Notes: generated by a model from the letters alone, not told the origin. DNA of 64,000 bases from Nonomuraea sp. SYSU D8015 (GCF_008065375.1 NZ_VJYI01000003.1:186001-250000), one strand, 5' to 3'. Shown: positions 23,934-33,273, counted from the stretch's first letter. Made by a program: numbers and translations.

Positions 23934-24914
23934 CCGCGCACCGGCACTACGCCCCGGTGCGCGGCGCCGGTGGTAGGAGATGGCGGCGGTGGCCAGCGCG
24001 GCGCCCCAGATCGGCCAGAAGCATTCCGGCAGCCACGCTCCCCATTCGGACAGAGCGAACCGGCCGGCGATCGTCCAGCGGATGTAGGTGAGCCCGGCCA
24101 CCGTGACGATGATCGAGACGAACCCGGCCGGGATGACCGCCAGCAGCGGTGGCACCCGCCTGCCGCGCAGGCCGGGGATCCAGCGCGGGAAGACCTCGCC
24201 CCACCGCTGGGTCAGCCCGAGGGTGAGCACGCCGCCGAACGCGCCGAAGGTCGCCAGGTACGCGCCCGCCAGCCACAGGCCGTCCTCGCCCGCGGCCAGG
24301 AACTCCTCGCTCACGCCGAGCGGGATGCCCAGCGCCCACGCCCAGCGGGTGGCGCAATACACCAGCGGCACCGCGACCGCCACGTACACCGCGATGCGCC
24401 CGCGCTCCGGAGTGAACCAGCTCCCGCGCCCCTGGTCGCGTCCGTAGGCCAGCGCCGCGGCGGCCAGCAGCAGGCCGCCCAGCACGCACACGAGCTGGTT
24501 GAGGACCGGCCACGGCCAGGCGTCGGCGAAGCCGGCGCCGCCCAGGCCCCAGCCGAAGAAGGGGGCGACCAGCAGCAGCGGCGTGTAGGCGACGCCCATC
24601 ATCAGCCGTGAGTCGGGGATCGCCAGGACCAGGACCGCGGCGATCGGCCAGGCCAGGAACAACGGCGCACGCTGGCGGCTCCCGCGGGTCAGCGCCAGCG
24701 CCGTCACCGCGGTGAGCAGCGAGAAGGCGGCGATCCACCAGCCGAAGCGCGGCGTCGTGGCTGCCAGGATCGACAGGGCCCCGTCGGGGTCGGGATCGGT
24801 GGCCCCCCAGGGGAAGCCCGGCATCCCGAGCGCCCAGGCCGCGCCGAGCACACCGTAGGCCAGCGCCCACAGCGCCGCCGCATACCCGTACCTGCCAGAG
24901 GTGAAGGTTGTCAT
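23898..24914 (-). CDS. Multi-spanning membrane protein of unknown function
   Basis: A 338-residue protein with about eight hydrophobic segments (for example YAAALWALAYGVLGAAWALG, LFLAWPIAAVLVLAIP, LLAVIPAGFVSIIVTVAGLT) and a basic, Ala/Arg-rich cytoplasmic tail. I recognise no family motif. Start ATG 24914 lies divergent from the histidine kinase gene, with about 120 bases between them, so it may be a target or partner of that two-component system; this is inferred from position only. Confidence 0.72.
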   Translation of the reverse strand: MTTFTSGRYGYAAALWALAYGVLGAAWALGMPGFPWGATDPDPDGALSILAATTPRFGWWIAAFSLLTAVTALALTRGSRQRAPLFLAWPIAAVLVLAIPDSRLMMGVAYTPLLLVAPFFGWGLGGAGFADAWPWPVLNQLVCVLGGLLLAAAALAYGRDQGRGSWFTPERGRIAVYVAVAVPLVYCATRWAWALGIPLGVSEEFLAAGEDGLWLAGAYLATFGAFGGVLTLGLTQRWGEVFPRWIPGLRGRRVPPLLAVIPAGFVSIIVTVAGLTYIRWTIAGRFALSEWGAWLPECFWPIWGAALATAAISYHRRRAPGRSAGARSAASARQAGQE

Positions 24915-25034
24915 GTGATCAGCCTCCCGGCCCGGCAGGCCGGCGAACCAGATGCCGTTCGGCACCTCTTGTGGCCGGCCGAGGTGCCGTTCGGCGCTCG
25001 CGGGCGCGTCGCCGGATGCGCGTATCGTCATCGG

Positions 25035-26136
25035 GTGACTGTGATGGCGGCTGTGGCCCTGGTGTCGGTGTCGATCGCTGTCGCGGTGGCCGCGGCCGGG
25101 TTGTTCCGGCCTCGGCTCAGGCCGCGCCTGCCCGCGCTGACCCTGCCGGCCGCGGGCGTGTCCCTGGCCGTCACGCTGGCTCACGTCATCGGCCTCGCGC
25201 AGCCTGCGCGGGGTGCGGACGTGCTGGGGATGGTCGAGAGCGTGGCGCTGATGGTGTCGGCCGGGCTGGTCGTCCGGTACGCGCCGCTCCGGCAGGCCGC
25301 GCCTTCCGCGCCGGCGGCGGCTGTGGCATCGGCCAGCTGGCTGCTGCGCGTCTTCACGCCCGCTTCGCCGCTGGAGGCGGTGGCGCGTGCGCGTTCTGGG
25401 GGCTCGGCGCGGTGCTGGCCGCCGCCGTGGGCGCCTACCTGCGCTTTCTCGATGCACGGCAGGAGCGCGCGGTGGCCGGCACCCGCACCGCCCTGCGGCT
25501 GCGGCTGGCGAGGGACCTGCACGACTTCGTCGCCCACGACATCAGCGAGATGGTGGCACACGCCCAGGCGGGCAGGGTCGCGGGCGATCCGCTGCAGGCT
25601 CTCGAACGCGTCGAGGCCGCGGGCCAGCGGGCCCTGTCGATGCTCGACCGCACGCTCGACATGCTGCATGACGACCCGCCTCTCAGCCCCGTCGGGGACC
25701 TGGGCGGCATAGCCGCGGCGGCCGAGCGGTTCTCCGCCGCCGGCCCTGCGCAGGTTCGCCTGAGCATGGACCCGGCCGCGACGGTCCCGGTGGAGGCCGC
25801 GGCCCTGGCCTACCGGATCGTGGTCGAGGGGCTGACCAACGTCCGTCGGCACGCTCCGCGAGCCACGCGCGTCGACCTGCGCGTCAGCGCCTCGCCCGGC
25901 GTCCTGGAGGTCACGATGACCAACGACGGGGTGATCCGCACGCGAAGCCGCCGTCGTGGCGGGTCCGGCCTGCCCGGCCTGGCCGCGCTCGGGCGGAACA
26001 GAGCGGCGAGCTGGTCACGCGGGCCGTACCGGACGGGTGGTCGCTGACGGCCCGCCTGCCGCTGGCACAATCGCCGGAGTGGCCACCCGAATCCTCATCG
26101 CCGACGACCAGGAAGGCATCCGCAGCGCCTTCCGCA
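25035..26136 (+). pseudogene. NarL-type sensor histidine kinase with two frameshifts
   Basis: Three successive frames together encode one kinase. Frame one (from GTG 25035 to about 25385) has several membrane segments (MAAVALVSVSIAVAVAAAGL). Frame two (about 25385-25990) has the end of the membrane domain, a HisKA_3 dimerisation helix ARDLHDFVAHDISEMVAH with the phospho-His, and an N-box VVEGLTNVRRHAP. Frame three gives the final ATPase strand RAEQSGELVTRAVPDGWSL. Both junctions need a -1 shift, consistent with two single-base losses near 25385 and 25990. Read as is, no full kinase is made. Sequencing error is possible. It overlaps the intact response regulator. Confidence 0.75.
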
Positions 26137-26708
26137 TGATCCTCGACGCCCAGCCCGACATGACCGTCGTGGCCGAGGCCGCCGACGGCCGCACCGCGAT
26201 CGACACCGCCAAGACGATCCGACCCGACGTCGTGCTCGCCGACATCCGCATGCCCGGCGCCGACGGCATCGAGGTGACCCGCGCGCTGGCGGGCACCGGG
26301 ATTCACGTCGTGGTCGTCACCACGTTCGGGCTCGACGAGTACGTCCACGCCGCGCTGAGCCACGGCGCGGCCGGGTTCATCCTGAAACGCTCCGGCCCCA
26401 CTCTGCTCATCGAGGCCATCCGGGCCGCGATGAACGGCGACATGCTCATCAGCCCACAGCTCACCGTCCGGCTGCTGCGCGGGCGCGGCCTGCCGCATCG
26501 GCCGCCGAACGTCGTCCTGACCGAGAGAGAAGACCAGATCGTGGCCATGGTGGCCCAGGGCATGACCAACGCCGAGATCGCCGCCGCGCTCTTCCTCTCC
26601 CCCGGCACCGTGAAGAACCACATCGCGTCCATCCAGAACAAGACCGGAACCAGGAACCGGGTCGCCATCGCCGCGTGGGCCTGGGCCACCGGAAGAGCCG
26701 AACCCTGA
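26079..26708 (+). CDS. NarL/FixJ-family response regulator
   Basis: The receiver domain (1-120) has the acidic pair IADDQ, phospho-acceptor Asp in VVLADIRMPG, Thr in VVVTTFG and Lys in FILKRSG. The LuxR-type HTH (about 148-205) reads LTEREDQIVAMVAQGMTNAEI, with LSPGTVKNHIASI as recognition helix. The GTG start at 26079 lies within the reading region of the kinase, as usual for coupled pairs. With its kinase apparently broken, it may respond to another donor or be inactive. Confidence 0.93.
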   Translation: MATRILIADDQEGIRSAFRMILDAQPDMTVVAEAADGRTAIDTAKTIRPDVVLADIRMPGADGIEVTRALAGTGIHVVVVTTFGLDEYVHAALSHGAAGFILKRSGPTLLIEAIRAAMNGDMLISPQLTVRLLRGRGLPHRPPNVVLTEREDQIVAMVAQGMTNAEIAAALFLSPGTVKNHIASIQNKTGTRNRVAIAAWAWATGRAEP

Positions 26709-26857
26709 TCGCAGGGCTTTGTCACAGGGATGTTCACGGATCGTTCCGCCCGCCTTCAGCGGACCGTCCCGCCACACGCCACCCTCGACTTCAAGATCTG
26801 TATCGGGCCTCTCCATAACCCCGATCAGTCCCGCCCGCAAACGTCGAGGAGTACCGC

Positions 26858-27346
26858 ATGCCGAGCACCACCCTGTCCTTGCTGACGACGGGCGCCGTCA
26901 TCGCCGCCGCCACGATGACGGGCACGGCCACGGCTCAGGCGTCCACGTGCGCCGACGCCCCGGTCGAGCCGGTCGCGACCGGAGCGGTGTTCAGCGAGCC
27001 GGTGGGCGGCGACCCGGTGGCCATCGTGCGGGAGCTGTGCGGCCTGGTCCGGCAGACGCCCGCGGGGTCGGCCATCCAGGTGGCGCACTTCGTCATGTCG
27101 GGCACCGCCGGGACGGAGTTCGCCGACGAGCTGATCAAGGCGCACCGGCGGGGCGTCAAGGTGCGGGTCGTCCTCGACGGCGACCGCGACGCCCGGTGGG
27201 TCATCACCGGCAGCCACAACTACAACGAGACGTCGCTGCGACGCAACGACCAGACCCTCTTGAAGCTGAACGACAAGGACATCTACCGGCAGTACGTAGC
27301 CAACTTCGACCGGATGCGCACCGCCGCCACCACCGCCCAGGGCTGA
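26858..27346 (+). CDS. Phospholipase D-like secreted protein with large internal deletion
   Basis: A signal peptide (cleaved near AQAS) is followed by the start of a PLD fold: SAIQVAHFVMSG, FADELIKAHRRGVKVRVVLDGD. The sequence then jumps directly to the family's C-terminal segment, ARWVITGSHNYNETSLRRND and LKLNDKDIYRQYVANFDRMR. Full-length relatives are about 370-420 residues with two HxKxxxxD motifs. Here only 162 residues remain and neither HKD motif is present. The deletion kept the frame. The product is probably secreted but catalytically dead. Confidence 0.75.
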   Translation: MPSTTLSLLTTGAVIAAATMTGTATAQASTCADAPVEPVATGAVFSEPVGGDPVAIVRELCGLVRQTPAGSAIQVAHFVMSGTAGTEFADELIKAHRRGVKVRVVLDGDRDARWVITGSHNYNETSLRRNDQTLLKLNDKDIYRQYVANFDRMRTAATTAQG

Positions 27347-27496
27347 CGACCTGACGACAGCAAGTTTCGGGCGGAATCTGAAATTTTCATCAGGCTCTTC
27401 GGGGCCCGTCCGCCGCAAATGGCTGCCTATCAGGCAAACGTCTTCCTCAAGAGCCAGGTGACCCTTCAGCAGGCGTTGACAGCATCACAGAGGCAC

Positions 27497-27534
27497 GCCG
27501 ATACTTTCGCCACTGCGCCGATAGTTTCGTCACT
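27497..27534 (+). promoter_or_regulatory. Two xylanase-type operator repeats
   Basis: Two 18-bp direct repeats, GCCGATACTTTCGCCACT (27497-27514) and GCCGATAGTTTCGTCACT (27517-27534), are 20 bases apart. Their cores CGATACTTTCG and CGATAGTTTCG each differ by one base from CGAAASTTTCG, the palindrome long known upstream of actinomycete xylanase genes. They lie 42 bases before the GH11 start. Confidence 0.65.
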
Positions 27535-27575
27535 CGCTGTCTGGCCACCAGACTCCACGAGGAGGAAGCACGCAC

Positions 27576-28565
27576 ATGGACGACGCCCCCGCCCGCCCGA
27601 AGAGCCGCGGACGCGGCCGCATCGGGCTGCTCATCGGCCGTGCCTGCGTCGTAGCGCTGGTCGCGGCCACCACCATGGTGCCCGGCACCGCCAACGCAGC
27701 GCCCATAACCTCGAACCAGACGGGCACCAACAACGGCTACTTCTATTCGTTCTGGACCGACAGTCCCGGGACCGTGTCGATGGAGCTGGGATCCGGCGGC
27801 AATTACAGCACCTCATGGCGCAACACCGGGAATTTCGTGGCCGGCAAGGGCTGGAACCCCGGCGGGCGCAGGACGGTGACGTATTCAGGCAGCTTCAATC
27901 CGTCCGGCAACGCCTATCTGACCCTCTACGGGTGGACGAGAAATCCGCTCGTGGAGTACTACATCGTCGACAACTGGGGCACCTACCGGCCCACGGGAAC
28001 GTACAAGGGCACCGTCACCAGCGATGGCGGCACGTACGACATCTACCAGACGACGCGGTACAACGCCCCCTCCATCGAGGGGACCAGAACGTTCAATCAG
28101 TACTGGAGCGTGCGGCAGTCGAAGAGAACGGGCGGCACCATAACCTCGGGCAACCACTTCGACGCATGGGCCCGTCATGGAATGAACCTGGGCAGCCATG
28201 ACTACATGATTCTCGCGACGGAGGGATATCAGAGCAGCGGAAACTCCAATATCACGGTGGGCGGCTCCTCCGGCGGCGGTGGCGGCGGTGGCGGCGGTGG
28301 CGGCTGCACCGCGACGCTGTCCGCGGGTCAGCAGTGGAGCGACCGCTACAACCTCAACGTCGCGGTCAGCGGCTCCAGCAACTGGACCGTGACGATGAAC
28401 GTGCCGTCCCCGGCGCAGATCATCGCCACCTGGAACATCAGCGCGAGTTACCCAAGCTCCCAGGTGCTGACCGCCAGACCCAACGGCAACGGCAACAACT
28501 GGGGTGTGACGATCCAGCACAACGGCAACTGGACCTGGCCGACCGTCTCCTGCAGCGCCGGCTGA
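27576..28565 (+). CDS. Secreted endo-1,4-beta-xylanase, GH11 with CBM2
   Basis: The 329-residue protein has a signal peptide cleaved near residue 41 (GTANA), a GH11 jelly-roll (about 43-228), a poly-Gly linker (about 233-243) and a C-terminal CBM2-type module bounded by Cys 244 and Cys 326 with exposed Trp residues. The nucleophile Glu127 is in LVEYYIVDNWG and the acid/base Glu216 in ILATEGYQSSG. It hydrolyses internal xylan bonds outside the cell. Typical xylanase operators precede it. The GH43 enzyme and importer at 43.8-48.7 kb may use its products. Confidence 0.96.
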   Translation: MDDAPARPKSRGRGRIGLLIGRACVVALVAATTMVPGTANAAPITSNQTGTNNGYFYSFWTDSPGTVSMELGSGGNYSTSWRNTGNFVAGKGWNPGGRRTVTYSGSFNPSGNAYLTLYGWTRNPLVEYYIVDNWGTYRPTGTYKGTVTSDGGTYDIYQTTRYNAPSIEGTRTFNQYWSVRQSKRTGGTITSGNHFDAWARHGMNLGSHDYMILATEGYQSSGNSNITVGGSSGGGGGGGGGGGCTATLSAGQQWSDRYNLNVAVSGSSNWTVTMNVPSPAQIIATWNISASYPSSQVLTARPNGNGNNWGVTIQHNGNWTWPTVSCSAG

Positions 28566-28648
28566 CTTCCGCACCGCCCGAACCCCCGCACCTGTGGCGC
28601 GGCGCCCCGTGGGCCGCCGCGCCACACTGCTGCCCGGCTTCCGGAGCC

Positions 28649-29215
28649 TCACGCCGTCATGTCGGCCCGGGCGAACACCGACAACCTGAGCTGCGGGTAG
28701 AAGTCGGCCGGCAGGGCGCCGAACTCCCGCCAGCCGAGTTTGCGGTAGAGGGCGGCAGCAGGGGCCTGGGGATCGGTGATGAGCCAGGCCGCGGGCCAGT
28801 GACCGGTGGCCTCGGCGAGCAGGCGCCGGCCGATGCCTCGCCCCTGGTGCTCGGGGTGGACGAAGAGTTCGGCGACCTCGAAGGCGTCGCGGGTGAGGGC
28901 GGCGGTGGCGTCCGGGCCGAAGGTCTTGACGAGGGCGTCGTAGATGTGGCTGCCGGTCAGGTCGGCGGGCGTGGGCCAGCCGTAGCAGACACCGGCCAAC
29001 CGGCCGCTGTCATCACGCGCCGTCAGGGCGGTGAACCCGGGCCGCTTGGTGGCCGCGGCGAGCTTGGCGGGGTAGCCGTCGAGCTGTTCAGGGGTTTCCG
29101 ACCAAGGCGGGGCGGCGTAGCACCGCCGGTACAGCTCGATGATGTGCGGGGATATGGGCGTGATGCCGGGTTGGTCGTATTGATGGACGCGATAGGCCAT
29201 GCTCCAAGATCCCAC
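28649..29215 (-). CDS. GNAT-family N-acetyltransferase
   Basis: The protein has the acetyl-CoA-binding GNAT core: FEVAELFVHPEHQGRGIGRRL (motif A, with the R/Q-x-x-G-x-G/A loop) and APAAALYRKLGWREFGAL (motif B). It would acetylate an amine of an unknown small molecule or protein in the cytoplasm. The frame opens at GTG 29215, but ATG 29200 (MAYRVHQ) is also likely. It stands alone between the xylanase and the propeller gene. Confidence 0.88.
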   Translation of the reverse strand: MGSWSMAYRVHQYDQPGITPISPHIIELYRRCYAAPPWSETPEQLDGYPAKLAAATKRPGFTALTARDDSGRLAGVCYGWPTPADLTGSHIYDALVKTFGPDATAALTRDAFEVAELFVHPEHQGRGIGRRLLAEATGHWPAAWLITDPQAPAAALYRKLGWREFGALPADFYPQLRLSVFARADMTA

Positions 29216-29314
29216 ACACCGCGAAGAGCCCCGGCCGGACGCCGCCGGGCCCTTGCCACGGACCCGTCCTGCGAATTACGGTCAAGGCCGTTATGTAGCT
29301 ATGGGAGGTCGTAC

Positions 29315-31273
29315 GTGCGTATCTTCGTGACAGCGCTCCTCGTTGCCTCATCCCTCTCAGCTCCGGCCCCGGCCGAATCCGCAGCAGCCCCGCCGACCGG
29401 ATGCGGCTTCCACAACCTCGGCACGCTCCCGCTGACCGGCGCCACCACCGCCGGCACAGCGCTGGACGCCCGCCATCCGCAGGGCCCGCGCGTCTACTCC
29501 GTCACCTCCAGCGCCTCCGGCCCGGCGCTGCTCGGGATCAGGGACGCCCGCGACGGCCGCCTGATCGGCGAGCGGCCGCTCCCTCTCGCGCTCGGCTCCT
29601 GGGCCGTCACCGTCGCCCCGGACCACTCCGTGTACGTCGGCAGCTACAACGCCACCGCAGGGGCGATGGGCCGCCTCTTCCGCTACAGCCCGTCCACCGA
29701 CCAGGTGACGCAGCTCGGCATCCCCATCGCGACCGAGACCTTCATCTGGACCGTCGCCGCCGCCCCCGACGGCTCGGCCGTCTACGGCGGCACGTCACCC
29801 ACGGGCAAGCTCTTCCGCTACGACACCGCCACCGGCGGCTTCACCGACCTCGGCAGCCCGGTCCCGGGCGACCAGTACGTCAGGGACCTGGCCGTGGCCG
29901 AGGACGGCACCCTGTACGCCGGCGTCGGCGCGCGCAGCATGAAGGTCGCGGTGCTCTCCCCCGGCGGCACGCTCGAGCGGCTGATCGACCCGCCCGTCGA
30001 GGGCAGCGGCTACGCCTACGACGTCGACGTGGCAGGCCGCTACCTGCTGGTCCGCTTCGTCACCTCCACGGGCGCCAACCCCATGGGCGTGTACGACCTG
30101 GGCAAGCGCGCGTGGAAGGACGTCGTGGAGGACGTGGACAACCTCACCGTCGGCGGCGGCAGGCACGGCCGCCACCTCTACCTGGTGCAGCACGACGAGC
30201 TCGTCACATATGACCTCACGACCGGAAAGATCACCGAACTGGGCTTCACCGGGTACGGCGAAGGCGCCGTCCGCCCGCTCGGCTGGCTCGGCCACACGCT
30301 CGTCGGCACCAACTCCACCGGCCGCATCTGGCACTTCGACCGCAAGACCGGGCAGGGCCGGCTGCTCGACGGCACCCTGACCGGCCAGCCCGTCAGCATC
30401 CGCTCACTCGGCGCGGGCCCCGACGGCCGCGTCTACGCGGGCGGCTTCTTCACCGGCGGCCTGGCCGCCTACGACCCCGCCACCGGTGAGGCCGCCTACT
30501 GGCCGAACGTCGGCCAGAGCGAGGGCATCGTCACCCACCAGGGCAAGCTCTACCTCGGCGTCTACCCGGGCGCCAGGATCTACGAGTTCGACGGGACCGC
30601 CCCGAGGCTCCTGCTCGACCTCGGCGCCCAGGAGCAGGACCGGCCCTTCGCGATGATCTCCGCGGGCGACCGGCTGGCGTTCGGCACCGTGCCCAAGGCC
30701 GGCACCCACGGCGGTGCGCTCGGCCTGCTCGATCCCGCCACCGGGCGCACAGTGGTCAAGCGGGACATCGTCCCGGGCCACAGCGTCATCGGGCTGGCCT
30801 ACCGCGACGGGATCGTCTACGGCGCCACCTCGGCCTTCGGCGGCACCAGCACGCCGCGCGGCGAGGCCGTGGCGTTCGCCTACGACGTCGCCACGGACTC
30901 GCTCCTCTGGCAGACCACCCCCGTCCCCGGCGACCTGGCGCTCGGCTCGATCGCCTTCGACGACGCCGGGCGGCTGTGGGGGCTGACCCCGGACACCCTG
31001 TTCGAGCTGGACCCGGCCACCGGGCGCACCGTCCGGGCCGTCAAGCACCAGACCTACCCCTGGTCCAGCGCCACGCAGGTATGGCTGGACACCCACCTCG
31101 TCTTCCACAAGGGCTTCCTGTGGGGCAAGGTGCAGGGCAAGGCGTACCGGATCGATCCGGGGACGATGGCGCTCACGCTCATCGCCCGCCCGATCTCCAA
31201 CCTGGTCCTCGGCCCCGACGGCCACCTCTACCTGTCGCGCTTCGAGAACTTCTACACCTACCGCGTCTGCTGA
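29315..31273 (+). CDS. Secreted beta-propeller protein, PQQ-binding-like repeats (copy 1)
   Basis: A 652-residue secreted protein (signal peptide to about AESAAA) consists of repeated four-stranded blades with motifs such as GSWAVTVAPDHSVYVGSY, FIWTVAAAPDGSAVYGGTSP, GKLFRYDTATG and LGAGPDGRVYAGGFF. No catalytic motif is evident; such propellers bind cofactors, sugars or proteins. GGGAGG lies 6 bases before the GTG at 29315, which fixes the start. It shares clear blade-by-blade similarity with the tail-to-tail neighbour at 31258-33273, and their last 16 bases overlap. Confidence 0.85.
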   Translation: MRIFVTALLVASSLSAPAPAESAAAPPTGCGFHNLGTLPLTGATTAGTALDARHPQGPRVYSVTSSASGPALLGIRDARDGRLIGERPLPLALGSWAVTVAPDHSVYVGSYNATAGAMGRLFRYSPSTDQVTQLGIPIATETFIWTVAAAPDGSAVYGGTSPTGKLFRYDTATGGFTDLGSPVPGDQYVRDLAVAEDGTLYAGVGARSMKVAVLSPGGTLERLIDPPVEGSGYAYDVDVAGRYLLVRFVTSTGANPMGVYDLGKRAWKDVVEDVDNLTVGGGRHGRHLYLVQHDELVTYDLTTGKITELGFTGYGEGAVRPLGWLGHTLVGTNSTGRIWHFDRKTGQGRLLDGTLTGQPVSIRSLGAGPDGRVYAGGFFTGGLAAYDPATGEAAYWPNVGQSEGIVTHQGKLYLGVYPGARIYEFDGTAPRLLLDLGAQEQDRPFAMISAGDRLAFGTVPKAGTHGGALGLLDPATGRTVVKRDIVPGHSVIGLAYRDGIVYGATSAFGGTSTPRGEAVAFAYDVATDSLLWQTTPVPGDLALGSIAFDDAGRLWGLTPDTLFELDPATGRTVRAVKHQTYPWSSATQVWLDTHLVFHKGFLWGKVQGKAYRIDPGTMALTLIARPISNLVLGPDGHLYLSRFENFYTYRVC

Positions 31274-33273
31274 CGGGTCAGCCGGAGCAGGCGCGATCCC
31301 TCGGCGAAGTAGACGTCCCCGGACCCGTGCACCGCGAGCTGGTGCACGGGCCCCTGCCGCAGCACGGCGTGCCGCCCGGTCCGCGGGTCGAGGGAGAAGA
31401 CGTACTGGCCGGCGTGCGCGCCGTACAGGGTGCGGTCGCGGCGGTTGAAGGCGAGCTGCCCGCTCGCGTTCGTGCTGCCCGACAGCGTGACGCGCTCGAT
31501 CACCTTGCGGGCGGCAGTGCTGACCGCGAACACCTCCCCACCGGCGATCCCCCACAGCCGCCCCCGGTCGTCGAACGCCAGCGCCGGGACGGCGGGCTTG
31601 CCCGGGGCGGGAACGATCTCCCACAGCAACCGGCTCTCCTTCACCGACCAGGCGAACAGCTTGGCCTCCGGCTGCGTGGGCGGCGTGGCCGACTGGCCGC
31701 TGTAGATCGACGTGCCGCCGTAGAGCACGCCGTCGCGGTAGGCCAGCGAGACGATGCTCTGATCCTCGACCACGTTGCGCTGGGCGTGCTTGAGCGTGCC
31801 CGTCCGCGGATCCCACACGGCCAGCACCCCGCCGAGCTCGCCCAGGTCGGGCATCGTGCCGGCGGCGAGGTATCGCCCCGCCGACGCCAGCGCCCGCGGC
31901 CTGATCTGCTTGTCCGCGGCGAGGTCGAACAGCCGGGCGGGGTTGGCCGCCGGGCCGGGCTCGGGGCTGGGCGAGTACTCGGTGCTGTTCCACGGCAGCC
32001 GCGGGTCGTAGGCGTAGACCCTGGCCTCCGGATAAGCGCCGATGTACAGCTTGCCGTCGTGGGCGGTCATGTCCTCGCTCTGGGAGAACGTGTGGAACTC
32101 CTCCCTCTTGCCGGTCTTCGGGTCCAGGGCGGCGAAACCGCCGTTGAGGAAGCCGCCGGCGTACATGCGGCCGTCAGGGCCCTCGGCGAGCGCGGTCACG
32201 TCGATGGGCTCGCCCTTGACCGCCGTCTGGAGGAACGACTTCGCGCCGGTCTGCGGGTTGTACCGGAACATCAACCCGCGCCAGAGCAGCCCGACGACGC
32301 TCTTGCCCGGATAGTCCGGCAGACCCAGCTCGGCCCAGCCGATCCCGCGCGTGTTGGCCACGCGGCCCGTGACGGGCACCCCGGTCTGCGTGGTGGCCTT
32401 GGTCCGGGGGTCGTAGCGGACCAGCTCACCGCCCTTGACCAGATAGACAGCGCCCGCGTCGTCCGGCGGCGAGACGTCCAGGCCGTGCGCGGCGTCGAGC
32501 ATGTCGGTCCACCGGCCGGCGGCGATGTCCCAGACGTGGAGCGGCCCCGGGCTCGCGCCGCCGTAGCGGACGTAGAGGAAGCCGCCCGCCGCGTTCACGT
32601 CGTAGGCCCATTTGCCCGCCGGGTCGAGGCCGTCCGGCGTGGGGAGCCGCCTGACCGCGCCCGAGGCGGCGTCGATCTCGAAAACGGCGGCGGGAGCCTC
32701 GGTGCCCGCGTAGACCTTGCCGCCGGCGTAGGAGACGCTGCGGACATAGGCGTGGGCGGGCGAGAGCCTGCCGTAGTCGCGCACGCCACTCGCCGGGTCG
32801 TAGGCGAACAGCCGGCCGCCCGGCGAGGTGCCGCCGTAGACGGTGGCGCCCTCCCCGGCGGCCACGGACCAGATGAAGTTCTCCGAGGGCAGAGGCCTGC
32901 CGAGGTCCTGGACGCCGCCCTGGTCCGTCCAGCGGTAGAGGCGGCCGTCGCCGTACGTGCCGGCGTACACGCTCCCGTCCAGGGCGGCGTCCACGGCCCA
33001 GGAGCCGCCCGCGCCCGGCAGGTCGTGGCGGGCCACCTCGCCGCCGGTGACGGGATCGACGGCATTGAGGTGGGCGGGGGCGCCCGAGGACGCACCCCAC
33101 AACACGGTCCGGCCGCCGGGTCCCGGCGCCACCACGCCGCCGATCAGCAGCACGTCCTCCAGGGGGACGCCGAGGTCCTCCACGTGGGGCGCCGCCGCGA
33201 CCGCCGGCGCGGCGCCGAGTACGGCGAGAGCGGCCGCCATGCCGCACGCCAGCATGCGCTTAATTAAGGCCAT
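31258..33273 (-). CDS. Secreted beta-propeller protein, PQQ-binding-like repeats (copy 2)
   Basis: A 671-residue paralogue of the preceding gene on the opposite strand. After a signal peptide (LAVLGAAPAVAA) the same blades appear in the same order: GSWAVDAALDGSVYAGTY, FIWSVAAGEGATVYGGTSP, GRLFAYDPASG, LAEGPDGRMYAGGFLNGG, SEDMTAHDGKLYIGAYP and SIVSLAYRDGVLYGGTS. Function is unknown; the neighbouring loci handle plant polysaccharide, so carbohydrate sensing or binding is possible. A plausible promoter (TTGACG, 17 bases, TTAAGT on the minus strand) lies upstream. Confidence 0.85.
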   Translation of the reverse strand: MALIKRMLACGMAAALAVLGAAPAVAAAPHVEDLGVPLEDVLLIGGVVAPGPGGRTVLWGASSGAPAHLNAVDPVTGGEVARHDLPGAGGSWAVDAALDGSVYAGTYGDGRLYRWTDQGGVQDLGRPLPSENFIWSVAAGEGATVYGGTSPGGRLFAYDPASGVRDYGRLSPAHAYVRSVSYAGGKVYAGTEAPAAVFEIDAASGAVRRLPTPDGLDPAGKWAYDVNAAGGFLYVRYGGASPGPLHVWDIAAGRWTDMLDAAHGLDVSPPDDAGAVYLVKGGELVRYDPRTKATTQTGVPVTGRVANTRGIGWAELGLPDYPGKSVVGLLWRGLMFRYNPQTGAKSFLQTAVKGEPIDVTALAEGPDGRMYAGGFLNGGFAALDPKTGKREEFHTFSQSEDMTAHDGKLYIGAYPEARVYAYDPRLPWNSTEYSPSPEPGPAANPARLFDLAADKQIRPRALASAGRYLAAGTMPDLGELGGVLAVWDPRTGTLKHAQRNVVEDQSIVSLAYRDGVLYGGTSIYSGQSATPPTQPEAKLFAWSVKESRLLWEIVPAPGKPAVPALAFDDRGRLWGIAGGEVFAVSTAARKVIERVTLSGSTNASGQLAFNRRDRTLYGAHAGQYVFSLDPRTGRHAVLRQGPVHQLAVHGSGDVYFAEGSRLLRLTRQQTR

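Noticed and set aside
23898..25457. Long minus-strand frame starting at 25457
   Set aside because: The first 180 codons are antisense to the histidine kinase and compositionally shadow-like; the membrane protein begins at ATG 24914.
27497..27534. Short direct repeats considered as a CRISPR remnant
   Set aside because: There are only two 18-bp units without proper spacers, no cas genes, and they match xylanase operators.
28270..28310. Tandem GGC/GGT run that could look like a repeat element
   Set aside because: It encodes the poly-glycine linker between the GH11 and CBM2 domains.
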